A stretch of DNA of 12,679 nt from an uncultured Hyphomonadaceae bacterium (GCA_937873805.1 CALMWO010000123.1:1-12679), one strand, 5' to 3'; positions 1 through 6,518 are shown, counted from the stretch's first letter. Translations and numbers: made by a program. The notes: generated from the sequence alone by a model not told the origin.

Positions 1-53
1 AGGGTCTGCGGGCGCCAGGCTTTGGGTTTTCCGGCTTTTGTTTCTTTGGTCAT
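1..53 (-). CDS. Partial 5' end of a gene, possibly O-succinylhomoserine sulfhydrylase-like (tentative)
   Basis: Only 17 complete codons are inside the window. They begin at an ATG (53-51) and read MTKETKAGKPKAWRPQT before leaving at the left edge. The start is preceded on the minus strand by AAGAAAGG at a sensible ribosome-binding distance. A Lys/Ala-rich tail followed by W-R-P-x-T is how several alphaproteobacterial O-succinylhomoserine sulfhydrylases (MetZ, PLP-dependent methionine synthesis) begin, just before their L-V-H-G-G segment, but that diagnostic segment is outside the window. The existence of a coding start here is fairly likely. The product name is a guess from a very short stretch. 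It points the same way as the cyd operon but is separated from it by 67 bases. Confidence 0.4.
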   Translation of the reverse strand, partial: MTKETKAGKPKAWRPQT

Positions 54-120
54 GGCGGCTGCCTTTCTTTGACTCGACCGCCCTATAGGACGTGACGCGC
101 CGGAGCGCCAGATAGCTGGC
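54..120. other. Short intergenic gap between cyd operon end and next minus-strand gene
   Basis: These 67 bases lie downstream of the DUF2474-like gene and upstream of the partial gene at the left edge. Directly after the small gene's stop is a short inverted repeat, GCCAG (107-111) and CTGGC (116-120) with a 4-base loop. It has no T-run on either strand, so it is at best a weak hairpin and I do not call a terminator. The rest must hold the ribosome-binding site, and perhaps a promoter, of the leftmost gene. I see no convincing -35/-10 pair. Confidence 0.4.
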
Positions 121-270
121 CTAAAGGATCAGCGCTCGTAGCGCATAAGCGACTGTGGCCACTGAGGCGAGACCGGCCACCCAGAGGCCGGCGAACCAGA
201 GCAGGCTGCGGCCAAGGGGGCGCTTTGGCTCGTGACTGTCGGGCGGGCCTTCAATGGTAGGAAGCTTCAT
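121..270 (-). CDS. Small single-helix membrane protein, DUF2474-like, putative third subunit of cytochrome bd/CIO oxidase
   Basis: This is a 49-aa frame from ATG 270-268 to TAG 123-121. It starts inside the last codons of cydB in another frame (20-base overlap), with GGTG a few bases upstream. An in-frame TGA lies two codons before the ATG, so no other start is available. The protein has a hydrophilic N-terminus with prolines and charges (to about residue 18), then one strongly hydrophobic helix of about 27 residues (LLWFAGLWVAGLASVATVAY and on) ending in ALRALIL. Small proteins of the DUF2474 family have this shape and occur directly after cydB/cioB in many Proteobacteria. They are thought to be accessory subunits analogous to CydX. 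Overlap with cydB implies translational coupling and equal supply. Family assignment is from memory of the pattern. A role in oxidase stability or haem insertion is inference. The gene is short and easily missed. Confidence 0.75.
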   Translation of the reverse strand: MKLPTIEGPPDSHEPKRPLGRSLLWFAGLWVAGLASVATVAYALRALIL

Positions 271-1279
271 CGGTCACCTTCGCGCGGAAGAGCCAGTACA
301 CATAGGCGGTGTAGCCAAGGATGATGGGCAGCATGGGCAGCGCGCCCCAGAGCAGCAGGGCCAGTGCGTTGTCGGCGGCGGCGGCTTCGGCCGGGGTCAT
401 CTCGAACGGGACGATGTAGGGCCAGAGGCTGATTGCGAGGCCGACATAGCCCACGACGAAGAGGCCCACGCCATAGAGATAAGGCGCCGAGTGGCGGTGT
501 AAGTCGGCGCCGCGCCACAGCAGGAAGCACAGCGCGCCGGCGACGAGCGGCAGGGGCGCGAGCTTGATGAAGACCGGCCAGTCTATGCTGGTCATGGTGA
601 GGCCCCAGCGTTCGGTGACGCGCGGGTCGACGCTGAGGGTGGCGAGACTGACCGCGCCCATGCCGAGGGCGGAGAGAAGCGCGAGCCGCTTCACCCAGCC
701 GCGGGCGCGTTCGAACAGTTCGCCTTCGGTCTTGAAGACGATCCATCCGGCGCCGAGCAGGGCATAGCCAGCTACGAGCGAGGCAGCGACGAGCAGCGAG
801 AAGGGCGTGAGCCAGTCGAGCGGGCCGCCGACGAATTCACCATCGACGACATTGACGCCCTGGATGAAGCCGCCGAGCACGAGGCCTTGCGCGGCGGCGG
901 CCGTGATCGAGCCGGCGGAGAAGGCGAATGTCCACCACTTCTTGCCTGTCTTGCGGCCGTGATGGCGGAACTCGAACGCCACGCCCCTGAAGATCAGGGC
1001 GAGCAGCATCAGGAAGATGGGAAGATAGAGCGCTGGCATCAGCGCGGCGTAGGCTTTCGGGAAAGCCGCAAAGAGACCGCCGCCACCGAGGACGAGCCAG
1101 GTTTCGTTGCCATCCCACACAGGCGCGATGGCGGCCTGCATCTTGTCGCGTTCGTGGCTGTCTTTCGCGAAGGGGAAGAGGATGCCGACGCCGAGGTCGA
1201 AGCCATCAAGGGCGACATAGAGGAAGACGGCGACCGCGATGAGAACGGCCCAGATCATGGAGAGCTCGATGCCGAACAT
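251..1279 (-). CDS. cydB: Cytochrome bd-type quinol oxidase subunit II (CydB/CioB)
   Basis: A 342-aa polytopic membrane protein and the second large subunit of the bd quinol oxidase. It carries no haem ligands itself but is structurally needed for haem b595/d assembly in CydA. Family hallmarks are the N-terminal LYVALDGFDLGVG segment (helix 1, about residues 20-32), the WDGNETWLVLGGG motif at about 55-67, and FAAFPKAYAALMPALYLPI after it. About eight further hydrophobic helices continue to the C-terminus. The length fits CioB-type subunits and is shorter than E. coli CydB (379). Its AAGGAGG ribosome-binding site (1294-1288) lies in the last codons of cydA, and the two genes are only 3 bases apart, so they are one operon. 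The last codons are overlapped by the small DUF2474-like gene. The identification is secure. CydB versus CioB naming depends on the CydA type. Confidence 0.97.
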   Translation of the reverse strand: MFGIELSMIWAVLIAVAVFLYVALDGFDLGVGILFPFAKDSHERDKMQAAIAPVWDGNETWLVLGGGGLFAAFPKAYAALMPALYLPIFLMLLALIFRGVAFEFRHHGRKTGKKWWTFAFSAGSITAAAAQGLVLGGFIQGVNVVDGEFVGGPLDWLTPFSLLVAASLVAGYALLGAGWIVFKTEGELFERARGWVKRLALLSALGMGAVSLATLSVDPRVTERWGLTMTSIDWPVFIKLAPLPLVAGALCFLLWRGADLHRHSAPYLYGVGLFVVGYVGLAISLWPYIVPFEMTPAEAAAADNALALLLWGALPMLPIILGYTAYVYWLFRAKVTDEASYH

Positions 1280-1282
1280 GGA

Positions 1283-2683
1283 TCATGCCTCCTTGGCGGC
1301 GGCGCTTTTGACGCCCGTGCCGAGCGGGGAACCGGGTGGCTCGCTGGTATCCTTCGGCGGCGGCTCGTCGCTCGCGGGACCATTGGCCATGAGGCGGAGG
1401 ATGTAGAGGGCCCCTGCGCTGAAGACGATCGCATAGACGATCAGGAAGAAGAGCAGCGATGTGGCGACGGCGCCGGCTTCGACGGGCGAGACGGCGTCAG
1501 CTGTCCGGAGGACGCCATAGACCACGTAGGGCTGGCGGCCGACTTCGGCGGCGATCCATCCGGCGAGGACAGCGACGAAGCCGGAGGGCGCGGCGAGCAC
1601 GAGGGCACGATGGTAGAGTGTTGCGCGATCAAGCCTGCGGGTGGCCCAGACGATGGCGCCCCAGATGCCGAGGCCGACCATGGCGAGGCCCATGCCGACC
1701 ATGACGCGGAAGGCCCAGAAGGTGATCCAGACAGGTGGACGGTCTTCGGGCGCGAAGGCTTTCAGGCCTTTGAGCTCTGCATTGGAATCGCCAGCGACGA
1801 ACCATGAGCCGAAGCCGGGGATGCCGAGCGCGAGATGGGTTTCTTCCGCGTCCTGATCCGGCCAGCCGAAGAGGAGCGTGGGTTGCTGGGATTTCGTTTC
1901 CCACCAGCCTTCCATCGCAGCGACTTTTGCCGGCTGGTATTCGTGGGCGACCTTGCCGCTTTCATGGCCCACGACGGTTTGCAGGGGCGCGACGATCGCC
2001 ATCATCAGGACGGCCATGCGCAGCGCCGTGCGGCTTTCGGGGATCGCTTTTTTCACCAACAGCGCGAAGGCGGAGGCGCCGGCGACGACCATGGCGGTGG
2101 TGAGGAAGGCGGCGAGCACCATGTGGGCCAGGCGCGAGGGGAGCGACGGGTTGAAGATCACTTCCGCGAAATTGGTGGCGACCATCGTGCCATCCTGCGC
2201 GAACGCGAAACCCTGCGGCGTCTGCATCCATGAGTTGGCGGCGAGGATCCAGAAGGCGCTGATCAGCGTGCCGACGGCGACGGTGCAGGTGGAGAAGAAG
2301 TGCAGGCGCGGGCCGACCTTCTTCCAGCCGAACAGCATGATGCCGAGGAAGGAGGCTTCGAGGAAGAAGGCGGTGAGGACTTCATAGCCGAGCAGCGGGC
2401 CGATGACGCTGCCGACCTGCGAGGAGAAGACACTCCAGTTCGTGCCGAGCTGATAGCTCAGCACCACGCCAGAGACGACACCCATGCCGAAGGATAGCGC
2501 GAAGATCTTGACCCAGAAGAGGTAGAGATTTCGGAAGACGGTTTTCTTTGTCGCCAGCCACAGGCCTTCGAGAACGGCGAGAAACGAAGCGAGGCCGATC
2601 GTGAAGGCCGGGAATATGATGTGGAAGCCGATCGTGAACGCGAACTGTAGCCGCGAAAGGAGAAGGGCGTCGAATTCCATCAT
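1283..2683 (-). CDS. cydA: Cytochrome bd-type quinol oxidase subunit I, short Q-loop (CioA type)
   Basis: A 466-aa subunit that oxidises ubiquinol and reduces O2 to water at the haem b595/d site in the cytoplasmic membrane. The haem ligands are visible: H21 (E. coli H19), H187 (H186) and M328 in FRVMVG (M393). The quinol-site K253 and E258 in PAKVAAMEGWWET match K252/E257. E101 and E109 in GYEVLTAFFLEASFLG match the proton-channel E99/E107. GRQP at 382-385 is also present. The Q-loop after residue 258 is short, without the roughly 60-residue C-terminal insertion of E. coli CydA. Length and loop therefore fit the CIO (cyanide-insensitive) subgroup of Pseudomonas CioA (488 aa). Two adjacent ATGs (2683, 2680) are possible starts. 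GGAG lies 4 or 7 bases upstream, which slightly favours the second. First gene of the cyd operon, divergent from the GST gene. Confidence 0.97.
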   Translation of the reverse strand: MMEFDALLLSRLQFAFTIGFHIIFPAFTIGLASFLAVLEGLWLATKKTVFRNLYLFWVKIFALSFGMGVVSGVVLSYQLGTNWSVFSSQVGSVIGPLLGYEVLTAFFLEASFLGIMLFGWKKVGPRLHFFSTCTVAVGTLISAFWILAANSWMQTPQGFAFAQDGTMVATNFAEVIFNPSLPSRLAHMVLAAFLTTAMVVAGASAFALLVKKAIPESRTALRMAVLMMAIVAPLQTVVGHESGKVAHEYQPAKVAAMEGWWETKSQQPTLLFGWPDQDAEETHLALGIPGFGSWFVAGDSNAELKGLKAFAPEDRPPVWITFWAFRVMVGMGLAMVGLGIWGAIVWATRRLDRATLYHRALVLAAPSGFVAVLAGWIAAEVGRQPYVVYGVLRTADAVSPVEAGAVATSLLFFLIVYAIVFSAGALYILRLMANGPASDEPPPKDTSEPPGSPLGTGVKSAAAKEA

Positions 2684-2693
2684 CGAACTCCAT

Positions 2694-2708
2694 CCTGACG
2701 AGGTCAGG
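2694..2708 (-). promoter_or_regulatory. Hairpin/palindrome directly before the cydA ribosome-binding site
   Basis: CCTGAC (2694-2699) and GTCAGG (2703-2708) form a perfect 6-bp inverted repeat with a 3-base centre. In the cydA mRNA it would be a compact stem-loop ending just two bases before the GGAG ribosome-binding site. It could act as a DNA operator for a dimeric repressor, or as an RNA structure that influences translation. Chance cannot be excluded for a 6-bp arm. Confidence 0.35.
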
Positions 2709-2834
2709 GCCGGGTCGTTCAGATTGTCGTCGTCAGCCCAGCCAAACCGACCCGGTTCCGGCTATGAGCGTGCGTAACAGATGTGCCTGTCGCTGGCCGC
2801 GCGGAAGGCGGCACAAGCGCCAGATCCATGCGAC

Positions 2835-2864
2835 ATAATCGTCATGATTTCCGTAGTTTGCCAA
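2835..2864 (-). promoter_or_regulatory. Candidate sigma70-type promoter for cydA
   Basis: On the minus strand TTGGCA (2864-2859) and GATTAT (2840-2835) are separated by 18 bases, a fair match to a housekeeping -35/-10 pair. Transcription from here would give a leader of about 145 bases before cydA. This is the best pair I could see in the gap but it is weak evidence. Confidence 0.25.
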
Positions 2865-2928
2865 CGTCTTTGCGTTGCGTGCGCGCCGCGCCTGATGCTG
2901 ATATGGAGGCGCGCAGGGAGATCTCGCC

Positions 2929-3561
2929 GTGATTCTGATTGGCCAGTTTGATAGTCCGTTCGCGCGGCGCGTTGGAATTGCAATGCGGCTCTATGGTTTG
3001 TCGTTCGAGCACCGGCCATGGTCGGTGTTTGGGGATGCGGAGAAGATCGCGCAGTACAACCCGCTGATGCGCGTGCCGACGCTGGTGATGGGCAATGGCG
3101 AGACGCTGATCGAGAGCCACGCCATTCTCGATGCGCTCGACCAGCTGGCGCCGCCGGGGCTGTCGATGATGCCGGCAGGCGCGGCGCGTCGCGAAGCGCA
3201 GAAGGTGTGCGCGCTGGCGACCGGGATATCCGACAAGGCCGTGTCCATGGTGTATGAAACACTGGTGCATGAGCGCGCGACGGCGGCGTGGATCGAGCGG
3301 TGCCTGTCGCAGATCGCGGGGTGCCTGAACGAGCTTGAGCGCAGCCGGATGGCGCATGCGAGCGAGTGGTGGTTCGGTTCGTCGATCGGGCATGCGGATG
3401 TGACGACAGCGTGTGCGCTGCGTTTCCTGGGCGATGCGCATCCCGGACTGTTCGATCTTGCCGAAGGATGGCCGATGCTTGCCGCGCACGCCGCAAAATG
3501 CGAGGCGCTGGAGCCGTTCATGGAAATCCAGCAGCCCTTCAAGGTCACGCCGCCGAAATGA
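2929..3561 (+). CDS. Glutathione S-transferase family protein (YibF-like)
   Basis: A 210-aa cytosolic protein with the two-domain GST layout. The N-terminal thioredoxin-like domain (about residues 1-80) begins MILIGQFDSPFARRVGIAMR and contains the S-P-F active-site turn (S9), the cis-Pro segment RVPTLV with its conserved V-P, and the glutathione-binding E-S-H-A segment near residue 62. The C-terminal part (about 90-205) is the all-helical domain. Overall it resembles E. coli YibF, whose physiological substrate is uncertain, so no reaction is assigned beyond probable glutathione conjugation or reduction. The start is GTG at 2929 with AGGGAG 8 bases upstream. The first in-frame ATG (2983) would remove the active-site segment. 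Its stop overlaps the dcd start (ATGA), so the two genes are co-translated, although no functional link between them is obvious. Confidence 0.88.
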   Translation: MILIGQFDSPFARRVGIAMRLYGLSFEHRPWSVFGDAEKIAQYNPLMRVPTLVMGNGETLIESHAILDALDQLAPPGLSMMPAGAARREAQKVCALATGISDKAVSMVYETLVHERATAAWIERCLSQIAGCLNELERSRMAHASEWWFGSSIGHADVTTACALRFLGDAHPGLFDLAEGWPMLAAHAAKCEALEPFMEIQQPFKVTPPK

Positions 3562-4640
3562 CCAAAGCGAAATCGATCAAGGCCGTTGCGAAAGCGCCGG
3601 CGAAGAAGAAGCCCGCTGAGGCAGGTGCGCTGGGCGTCCTGCCGGATAGCGAGCTGAAGCAGATCGTGAAGGCAGGCGCGGTGTTCGCCGAGGGCGGCAT
3701 CAAGCCGGACCAGATCCAGCCTGCGTCGCTTGACCTGCGGCTGGGCAAGGTGGCGTACCGGCTGCGCGCGAGTTTCCTGCCGGGCAGCCAGGTAGTTGCG
3801 GACCGGCTGGACGACAGCCTCGTCATGCACACGCTGGACCTGACGCGCGGCGCCGTGCTGGAGACGGGGTGCGTCTACCTCGTGCCGCTTCAGGAGCGGG
3901 TGAAGCTGCCGAAGGATCTTTCAGGATCGGCGAACCCGAAGAGTTCGACCGGGCGGATCGATGTGTTCGTGCGGGCCGTGTCGGATCGCGCGCGGGCGTT
4001 CGATGGCATACCGGCTGGCTATCAAGGCGAGCTTTATGCGGAGATCAGCCCACGTACATTCTCGGTGCTGGCGCGGACGGGGGATCGCCTGCTGCAGCTT
4101 CGCATCCGGCGTGGGCCGCAGACGCCCGTGCGCGACATGACGTTCAGTCTCGACCTGCATCCGACGCAGTCGGACATTGTCGGCTATCGCGCCAAGCGCC
4201 ATTCGCGCGTGATCGATCTTGCCGCGATCGGCGCACACACGGTGGATGATTTCTGGGAGCCTGTGCGCGCGCGCGAGGGGCGCATCGTGCTGGACCCGGG
4301 CGAGTTCTACATTCTCGCATCCAAAGAGAAGATCGTGATCCCGCTGGACGAGGCCGCCGAGATGGCGCCGATCGCGCCCGAGCTGGGCGAGTTCCGCGCG
4401 CACTATGCAGGGTTCTTCGATCCGGGCTTTGGCGTGACGCATTCCAAGGGCAAGGCCGTGCTGGAAGTGCGCTCGCGCGATGTGCCGTTCATTCTGGAAG
4501 ACGGGCAGCCGGTGGGGCGTCTCGTGTTCGAGAAGCTGACCGCGAAGCCGGATGTGCCGTATGGCGCGGCGGGATCTTATTCGACCTATGCGGGGCAGGG
4601 CCTTCGGCTGTCGAAGTATTTCGAAGCAGCCGAAGACTGA
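3558..4640 (+). CDS. dcd: 2'-deoxycytidine 5'-triphosphate deaminase, long alphaproteobacterial form
   Basis: A 360-aa cytosolic enzyme of nucleotide metabolism that deaminates dCTP to dUTP, feeding dTMP synthesis. A Lys/Ala-rich tail (about 1-25) leads into the first half. This has QPASLDLRLG at 54-63, the SANPKSSTGR segment (K128, S129, S130, R133) equivalent to the RSSLAR active-site region of E. coli Dcd, and GYQGELYAEIS at 154-164. The second half repeats the fold pattern, with FFDPGFG and then VLEVRSRDVPFILEDGQPVG, which matches the DPGW...LEF...GM(L/I)G region of ordinary Dcd. It is therefore about twice the length of E. coli Dcd (193 aa), an internally duplicated form known in Alphaproteobacteria (Pfam DCD). 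I chose the ATG at 3558, which overlaps the GST stop. An open frame continues upstream to 3366 but only inside the GST gene. It ends 4 bases from the convergent SDR. Confidence 0.93.
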   Translation: MTKAKSIKAVAKAPAKKKPAEAGALGVLPDSELKQIVKAGAVFAEGGIKPDQIQPASLDLRLGKVAYRLRASFLPGSQVVADRLDDSLVMHTLDLTRGAVLETGCVYLVPLQERVKLPKDLSGSANPKSSTGRIDVFVRAVSDRARAFDGIPAGYQGELYAEISPRTFSVLARTGDRLLQLRIRRGPQTPVRDMTFSLDLHPTQSDIVGYRAKRHSRVIDLAAIGAHTVDDFWEPVRAREGRIVLDPGEFYILASKEKIVIPLDEAAEMAPIAPELGEFRAHYAGFFDPGFGVTHSKGKAVLEVRSRDVPFILEDGQPVGRLVFEKLTAKPDVPYGAAGSYSTYAGQGLRLSKYFEAAED

Positions 4641-4644
4641 GCGC

Positions 4645-5532
4645 CTAGCTGAAATAGCCTGGGCGGCTGATGTCGGCGATCAGGCCGATGTTGGTGGGCT
4701 TCCAGCCGAGGCGTTGCTGGGTGAGCGCGCTGGAGGATGGAGCATCGCCCGAGGCGAACAGGGCGAGCCAGCCGAAATGTTCCGGCGCCTGTTCGGGCTT
4801 GATCGACACAATCGGGATATTGAGCTGGCGTCCGATCATCTCCGCGATATCGCGCAGTCTGACGCCCTCATCGCCGACAGCGTGATAGCGGGCGCCGGCT
4901 TCGCCTTTTTCCATCGCGAGACGATAGACGGGGGCGACGTCTGCGCGGTGGGCTGCAGCCCAGCGGTTCGAGCCGTCGCCGATATAGGCGGAGACACCTT
5001 TCGCCTGTGCGATCTGATGCAGGTATCCGACGAAGCCGGCCTTGCCGTCGGCGCCGTGAACTTGCGGCAGGCGAACGGCGGAGACGCGCACGCCGCGCGT
5101 TGCGAAGGCAAAGGCTGCATGTTCGGAGACGCGTGGTATGGCCTCGCCGACACGCGCAATGTCATCTTCGGGGGAGAGGCGGCCCGGGGTGAGAAGGCAT
5201 ACGACGGAGGTGACGACGAGCGGCTTGTTTGTGCCGGATAGCGTTTCGCCCATGGCTTCGATGGCGCGTTTGTCGATCTGGCCGTTCTCCGCGAACTTCG
5301 CGAAGTCGTGGATGAAGGCGAGGTGGATCACGCCATCGGCTTCGGCGGCGCCGCGCTTCAGGCTGTCGAGGTCTTCGAGCGAGCCGCGCATCACGCTGGC
5401 GCCCATGCGGGTAAGCGTTTCGATATTGGCGTCGGAGCGTGCGAGGCCGGTGACGGTGTGCCCCGCGCGGATCAGCTCGGGCACGACGCCTGAGCCAATG
5501 AAGCCTGCGGCGCCGGTTACAAAAACACGCAT
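4645..5532 (-). CDS. NAD(P)-dependent epimerase/dehydratase family protein, atypical SDR
   Basis: A 295-aa cytosolic Rossmann-fold protein. The N-terminus MRVFVTGAAGFIGS carries the nucleotide-binding G7-x-x-G10-x-x-G13, followed by GHTVTGLARS (end of beta2, basic residue suggesting NADP(H)) and a VIHLAF segment near residue 70. At the place where extended SDRs have catalytic Y-x-x-x-K it reads TSVVCLLTPGRLSPEDD, so the Tyr/Lys pair is absent. This is typical of atypical SDRs. PRVSEHAAFAFATRGVRVSAVRLPQVHG is well conserved in that group. The substrate is unknown. I chose the ATG at 5532 because GGAG lies 8 bases upstream and the Rossmann strand starts at once. The frame also contains an ATG at 5580 that would add 16 unstructured residues. 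It is divergent from, and probably controlled by, the regulator at 5625. Confidence 0.87.
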   Translation of the reverse strand: MRVFVTGAAGFIGSGVVPELIRAGHTVTGLARSDANIETLTRMGASVMRGSLEDLDSLKRGAAEADGVIHLAFIHDFAKFAENGQIDKRAIEAMGETLSGTNKPLVVTSVVCLLTPGRLSPEDDIARVGEAIPRVSEHAAFAFATRGVRVSAVRLPQVHGADGKAGFVGYLHQIAQAKGVSAYIGDGSNRWAAAHRADVAPVYRLAMEKGEAGARYHAVGDEGVRLRDIAEMIGRQLNIPIVSIKPEQAPEHFGWLALFASGDAPSSSALTQQRLGWKPTNIGLIADISRPGYFS

Positions 5533-5578
5533 GGGACAATCTCCATATTCTGCCGGAGACAGATCTGGCGTATGCTTC

Positions 5579-5612
5579 ATGCCAGTAAAATGGGTGACGT
5601 TATACTGGTATA
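5579..5612. promoter_or_regulatory. Candidate operator between the divergent SDR and regulator genes
   Basis: TATAC-TG-GTATA (5601-5612) is a perfect 5-bp-arm palindrome. The 12-mer ATGCCAGTAAAA (5579-5590) matches the reverse complement of 5600-5611 at 10 of 12 positions, so the gap holds two inverted copies of an (A)TxCCAGTA-type element. The palindrome contains a possible -10 box on each strand (TATACT forward at 5601-5606, TATAAC reverse at 5603-5598). A protein bound here could block both promoters. Such placement fits autoregulation by the divergent MmyB-like regulator. Binding is inferred, not shown. Confidence 0.4.
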
Positions 5613-5624
5613 GGAACTAACAGG

Positions 5625-6467
5625 ATGACCGCATCCGCCCCATCGGAAAACATGCTGGGCGATTATCTGCGCGATCGGCGCGCGAAGCTTGATCCCGCGT
5701 CGTTCGGGTTACCGCTGAAGCGGCGCCGCACGCCGGGCCTGCGCCGCGAGGAAGTTGCGCAGCGCGCGCATGTAAGTGCGACCTGGTACACATGGCTGGA
5801 GCAGGGACGGGGCGGCTCGCCATCGGCGGATGTGCTGGAGCGTATCTCGCGCGCGTTGATGCTGACCGATGTTGAACGCGAGCATCTGTTCCTGCTGGCG
5901 CTCGGCCGTCCGCCCGAGGCGCGCTATCGCGTAGTCGAGGGCGTGACGCCACGCCTGCAGCGCGTGCTCGATACGCTCGAGATCAGTCCGGCTTTCATCA
6001 AGTCTGCAACATGGGATGTGATCGCCTGGAACAAGGCGGCGACTGTTGTGCTGTGGGACTATGCGTCCGTGCCGGCGGGTGAACGCAACATCCTGCGCCG
6101 CATGTTCTGCGATCCGCTTGCGCGCGAGCGGCAGCTCGACTGGGAAAGCGTTGCGCGGTTTGTCGTGGCGGCGTTCCGGGCCGATGCGATACGCGCGGGA
6201 GCGTCGGAAGCGGTGAAGGATTTTGTCGACGAGCTCAGCCGCGCGAGCCCGGAGTTCGAGACGATGTGGCGCGAGAATGCCGTGCGCTCACATGGCGAGG
6301 GCACGAAGCATCTTCGCCATCCCGCTGGCCTGCTCGCGCTTGAGTATTCGTCCTTCGCTGTCGATGGGCGGCCGGATCTGGCGATGGTGATCTACAATCC
6401 GGCGACGCAGGCGGACGCCGATCTCATCAGGTCGCTGATTGCGGCGAGCGACGCGAAGCCGAAATAA
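5625..6467 (+). CDS. Helix-turn-helix transcriptional regulator with MmyB-like ligand-binding domain
   Basis: A 280-aa DNA-binding protein. The N-terminal XRE/Cro-CI helix-turn-helix lies at about residues 10-75. It has the MmyB-family signature LGDYLRDRRAKLDP, RRTPGLRREEVAQRAHVSATWYTWLEQGR and SADVLERISRALMLTDVEREHLFLLA. The C-terminal part (about 95-275) begins with SPAFIKSATWDVIAWNKAA, the start of the MmyB-like ligand-binding (MLTR_LBD, PAS-like) domain, which in the one studied case binds a fatty-acid-type ligand. AGGA sits 9 bases before the ATG. It is divergent from the atypical SDR, a common arrangement in which the regulator represses both itself and the oxidoreductase until a small-molecule ligand appears. 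The ligand here is unknown. The plus-strand neighbour downstream starts 77 bases later behind its own promoter and operators, so it is probably separate. Confidence 0.9.
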   Translation: MTASAPSENMLGDYLRDRRAKLDPASFGLPLKRRRTPGLRREEVAQRAHVSATWYTWLEQGRGGSPSADVLERISRALMLTDVEREHLFLLALGRPPEARYRVVEGVTPRLQRVLDTLEISPAFIKSATWDVIAWNKAATVVLWDYASVPAGERNILRRMFCDPLARERQLDWESVARFVVAAFRADAIRAGASEAVKDFVDELSRASPEFETMWRENAVRSHGEGTKHLRHPAGLLALEYSSFAVDGRPDLAMVIYNPATQADADLIRSLIAASDAKPK

Positions 6468-6477
6468 TTCGAGCCGC

Positions 6478-6497
6478 CTGTAAAGCGTACTTGACAG
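6478..6497. promoter_or_regulatory. Palindromic operator 1 (near-perfect copy)
   Basis: CTGTAAAG (6478-6485), CGTA centre (6486-6489), CTTGACAG (6490-6497). Apart from one base (G at 6493 where a T would complete the palindrome) it is identical over 20 bp to operator 2, which starts 38 bp downstream. The single deviation turns TTTACA into TTGACA, the consensus -35 box. It is likely bound by the small regulator encoded at 6961. Confidence 0.7.
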
Positions 6498-6518
6498 GCT
6501 TGGAGCCTGCGTTATCTG
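6491..6518 (+). promoter_or_regulatory. Promoter of the membrane protein/regulator/hydrolase cluster
   Basis: TTGACA at 6491-6496 is a perfect -35 hexamer inside operator 1. TATCTG at 6513-6518 (16-base spacer) is a moderate -10 that touches operator 2. A repressor bound at both palindromes would cover the -35, the -10 and the transcription start. The -10 is the weak part of this call. Confidence 0.5.

Larger units (their letters stand above)
2684..2928. other. Divergent intergenic region between cydA and the GST-dcd operon
   Basis: This is the longest gene-free stretch in the window (245 bases). It must carry promoters in both directions. I see a hairpin next to the cydA ribosome-binding site (2694-2708), a weak minus-strand promoter candidate (2835-2864), and a spaced inverted repeat CCGGGTCG (2710-2717) / CGACCCGG (2748-2755) with a 30-base interval. 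I looked for an FNR/FixK-type TTGAT-N4-ATCAA box, as would be common upstream of an alternative oxidase, and did not find one. Open frames crossing the region have no recognisable protein content. Confidence 0.5.

Noticed and set aside
887..1807. A 306-codon plus-strand open frame opposite cydB and cydA
   Set aside because: It crosses the junction of two certain genes and its translation is acidic low-complexity sequence typical of an antisense shadow.
2710..2755. Spaced inverted repeat CCGGGTCG/CGACCCGG upstream of cydA
   Set aside because: The 8-bp arms are GC-only-like and separated by 30 bases. In GC-rich DNA this is easily chance, so I list it only inside the intergenic description.
3366..3557. 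An upstream extension of the dcd frame inside the GST gene
   Set aside because: The added 64 residues are out-of-frame GST codons with no homology, and the ATG at 3558 overlapping the GST stop is the natural start.
5533..5580. Upstream ATG (5580) as the SDR start
   Set aside because: It would place 16 unstructured residues before the Rossmann strand and run through the promoter region. ATG 5532 has GGAG at 8 bases.
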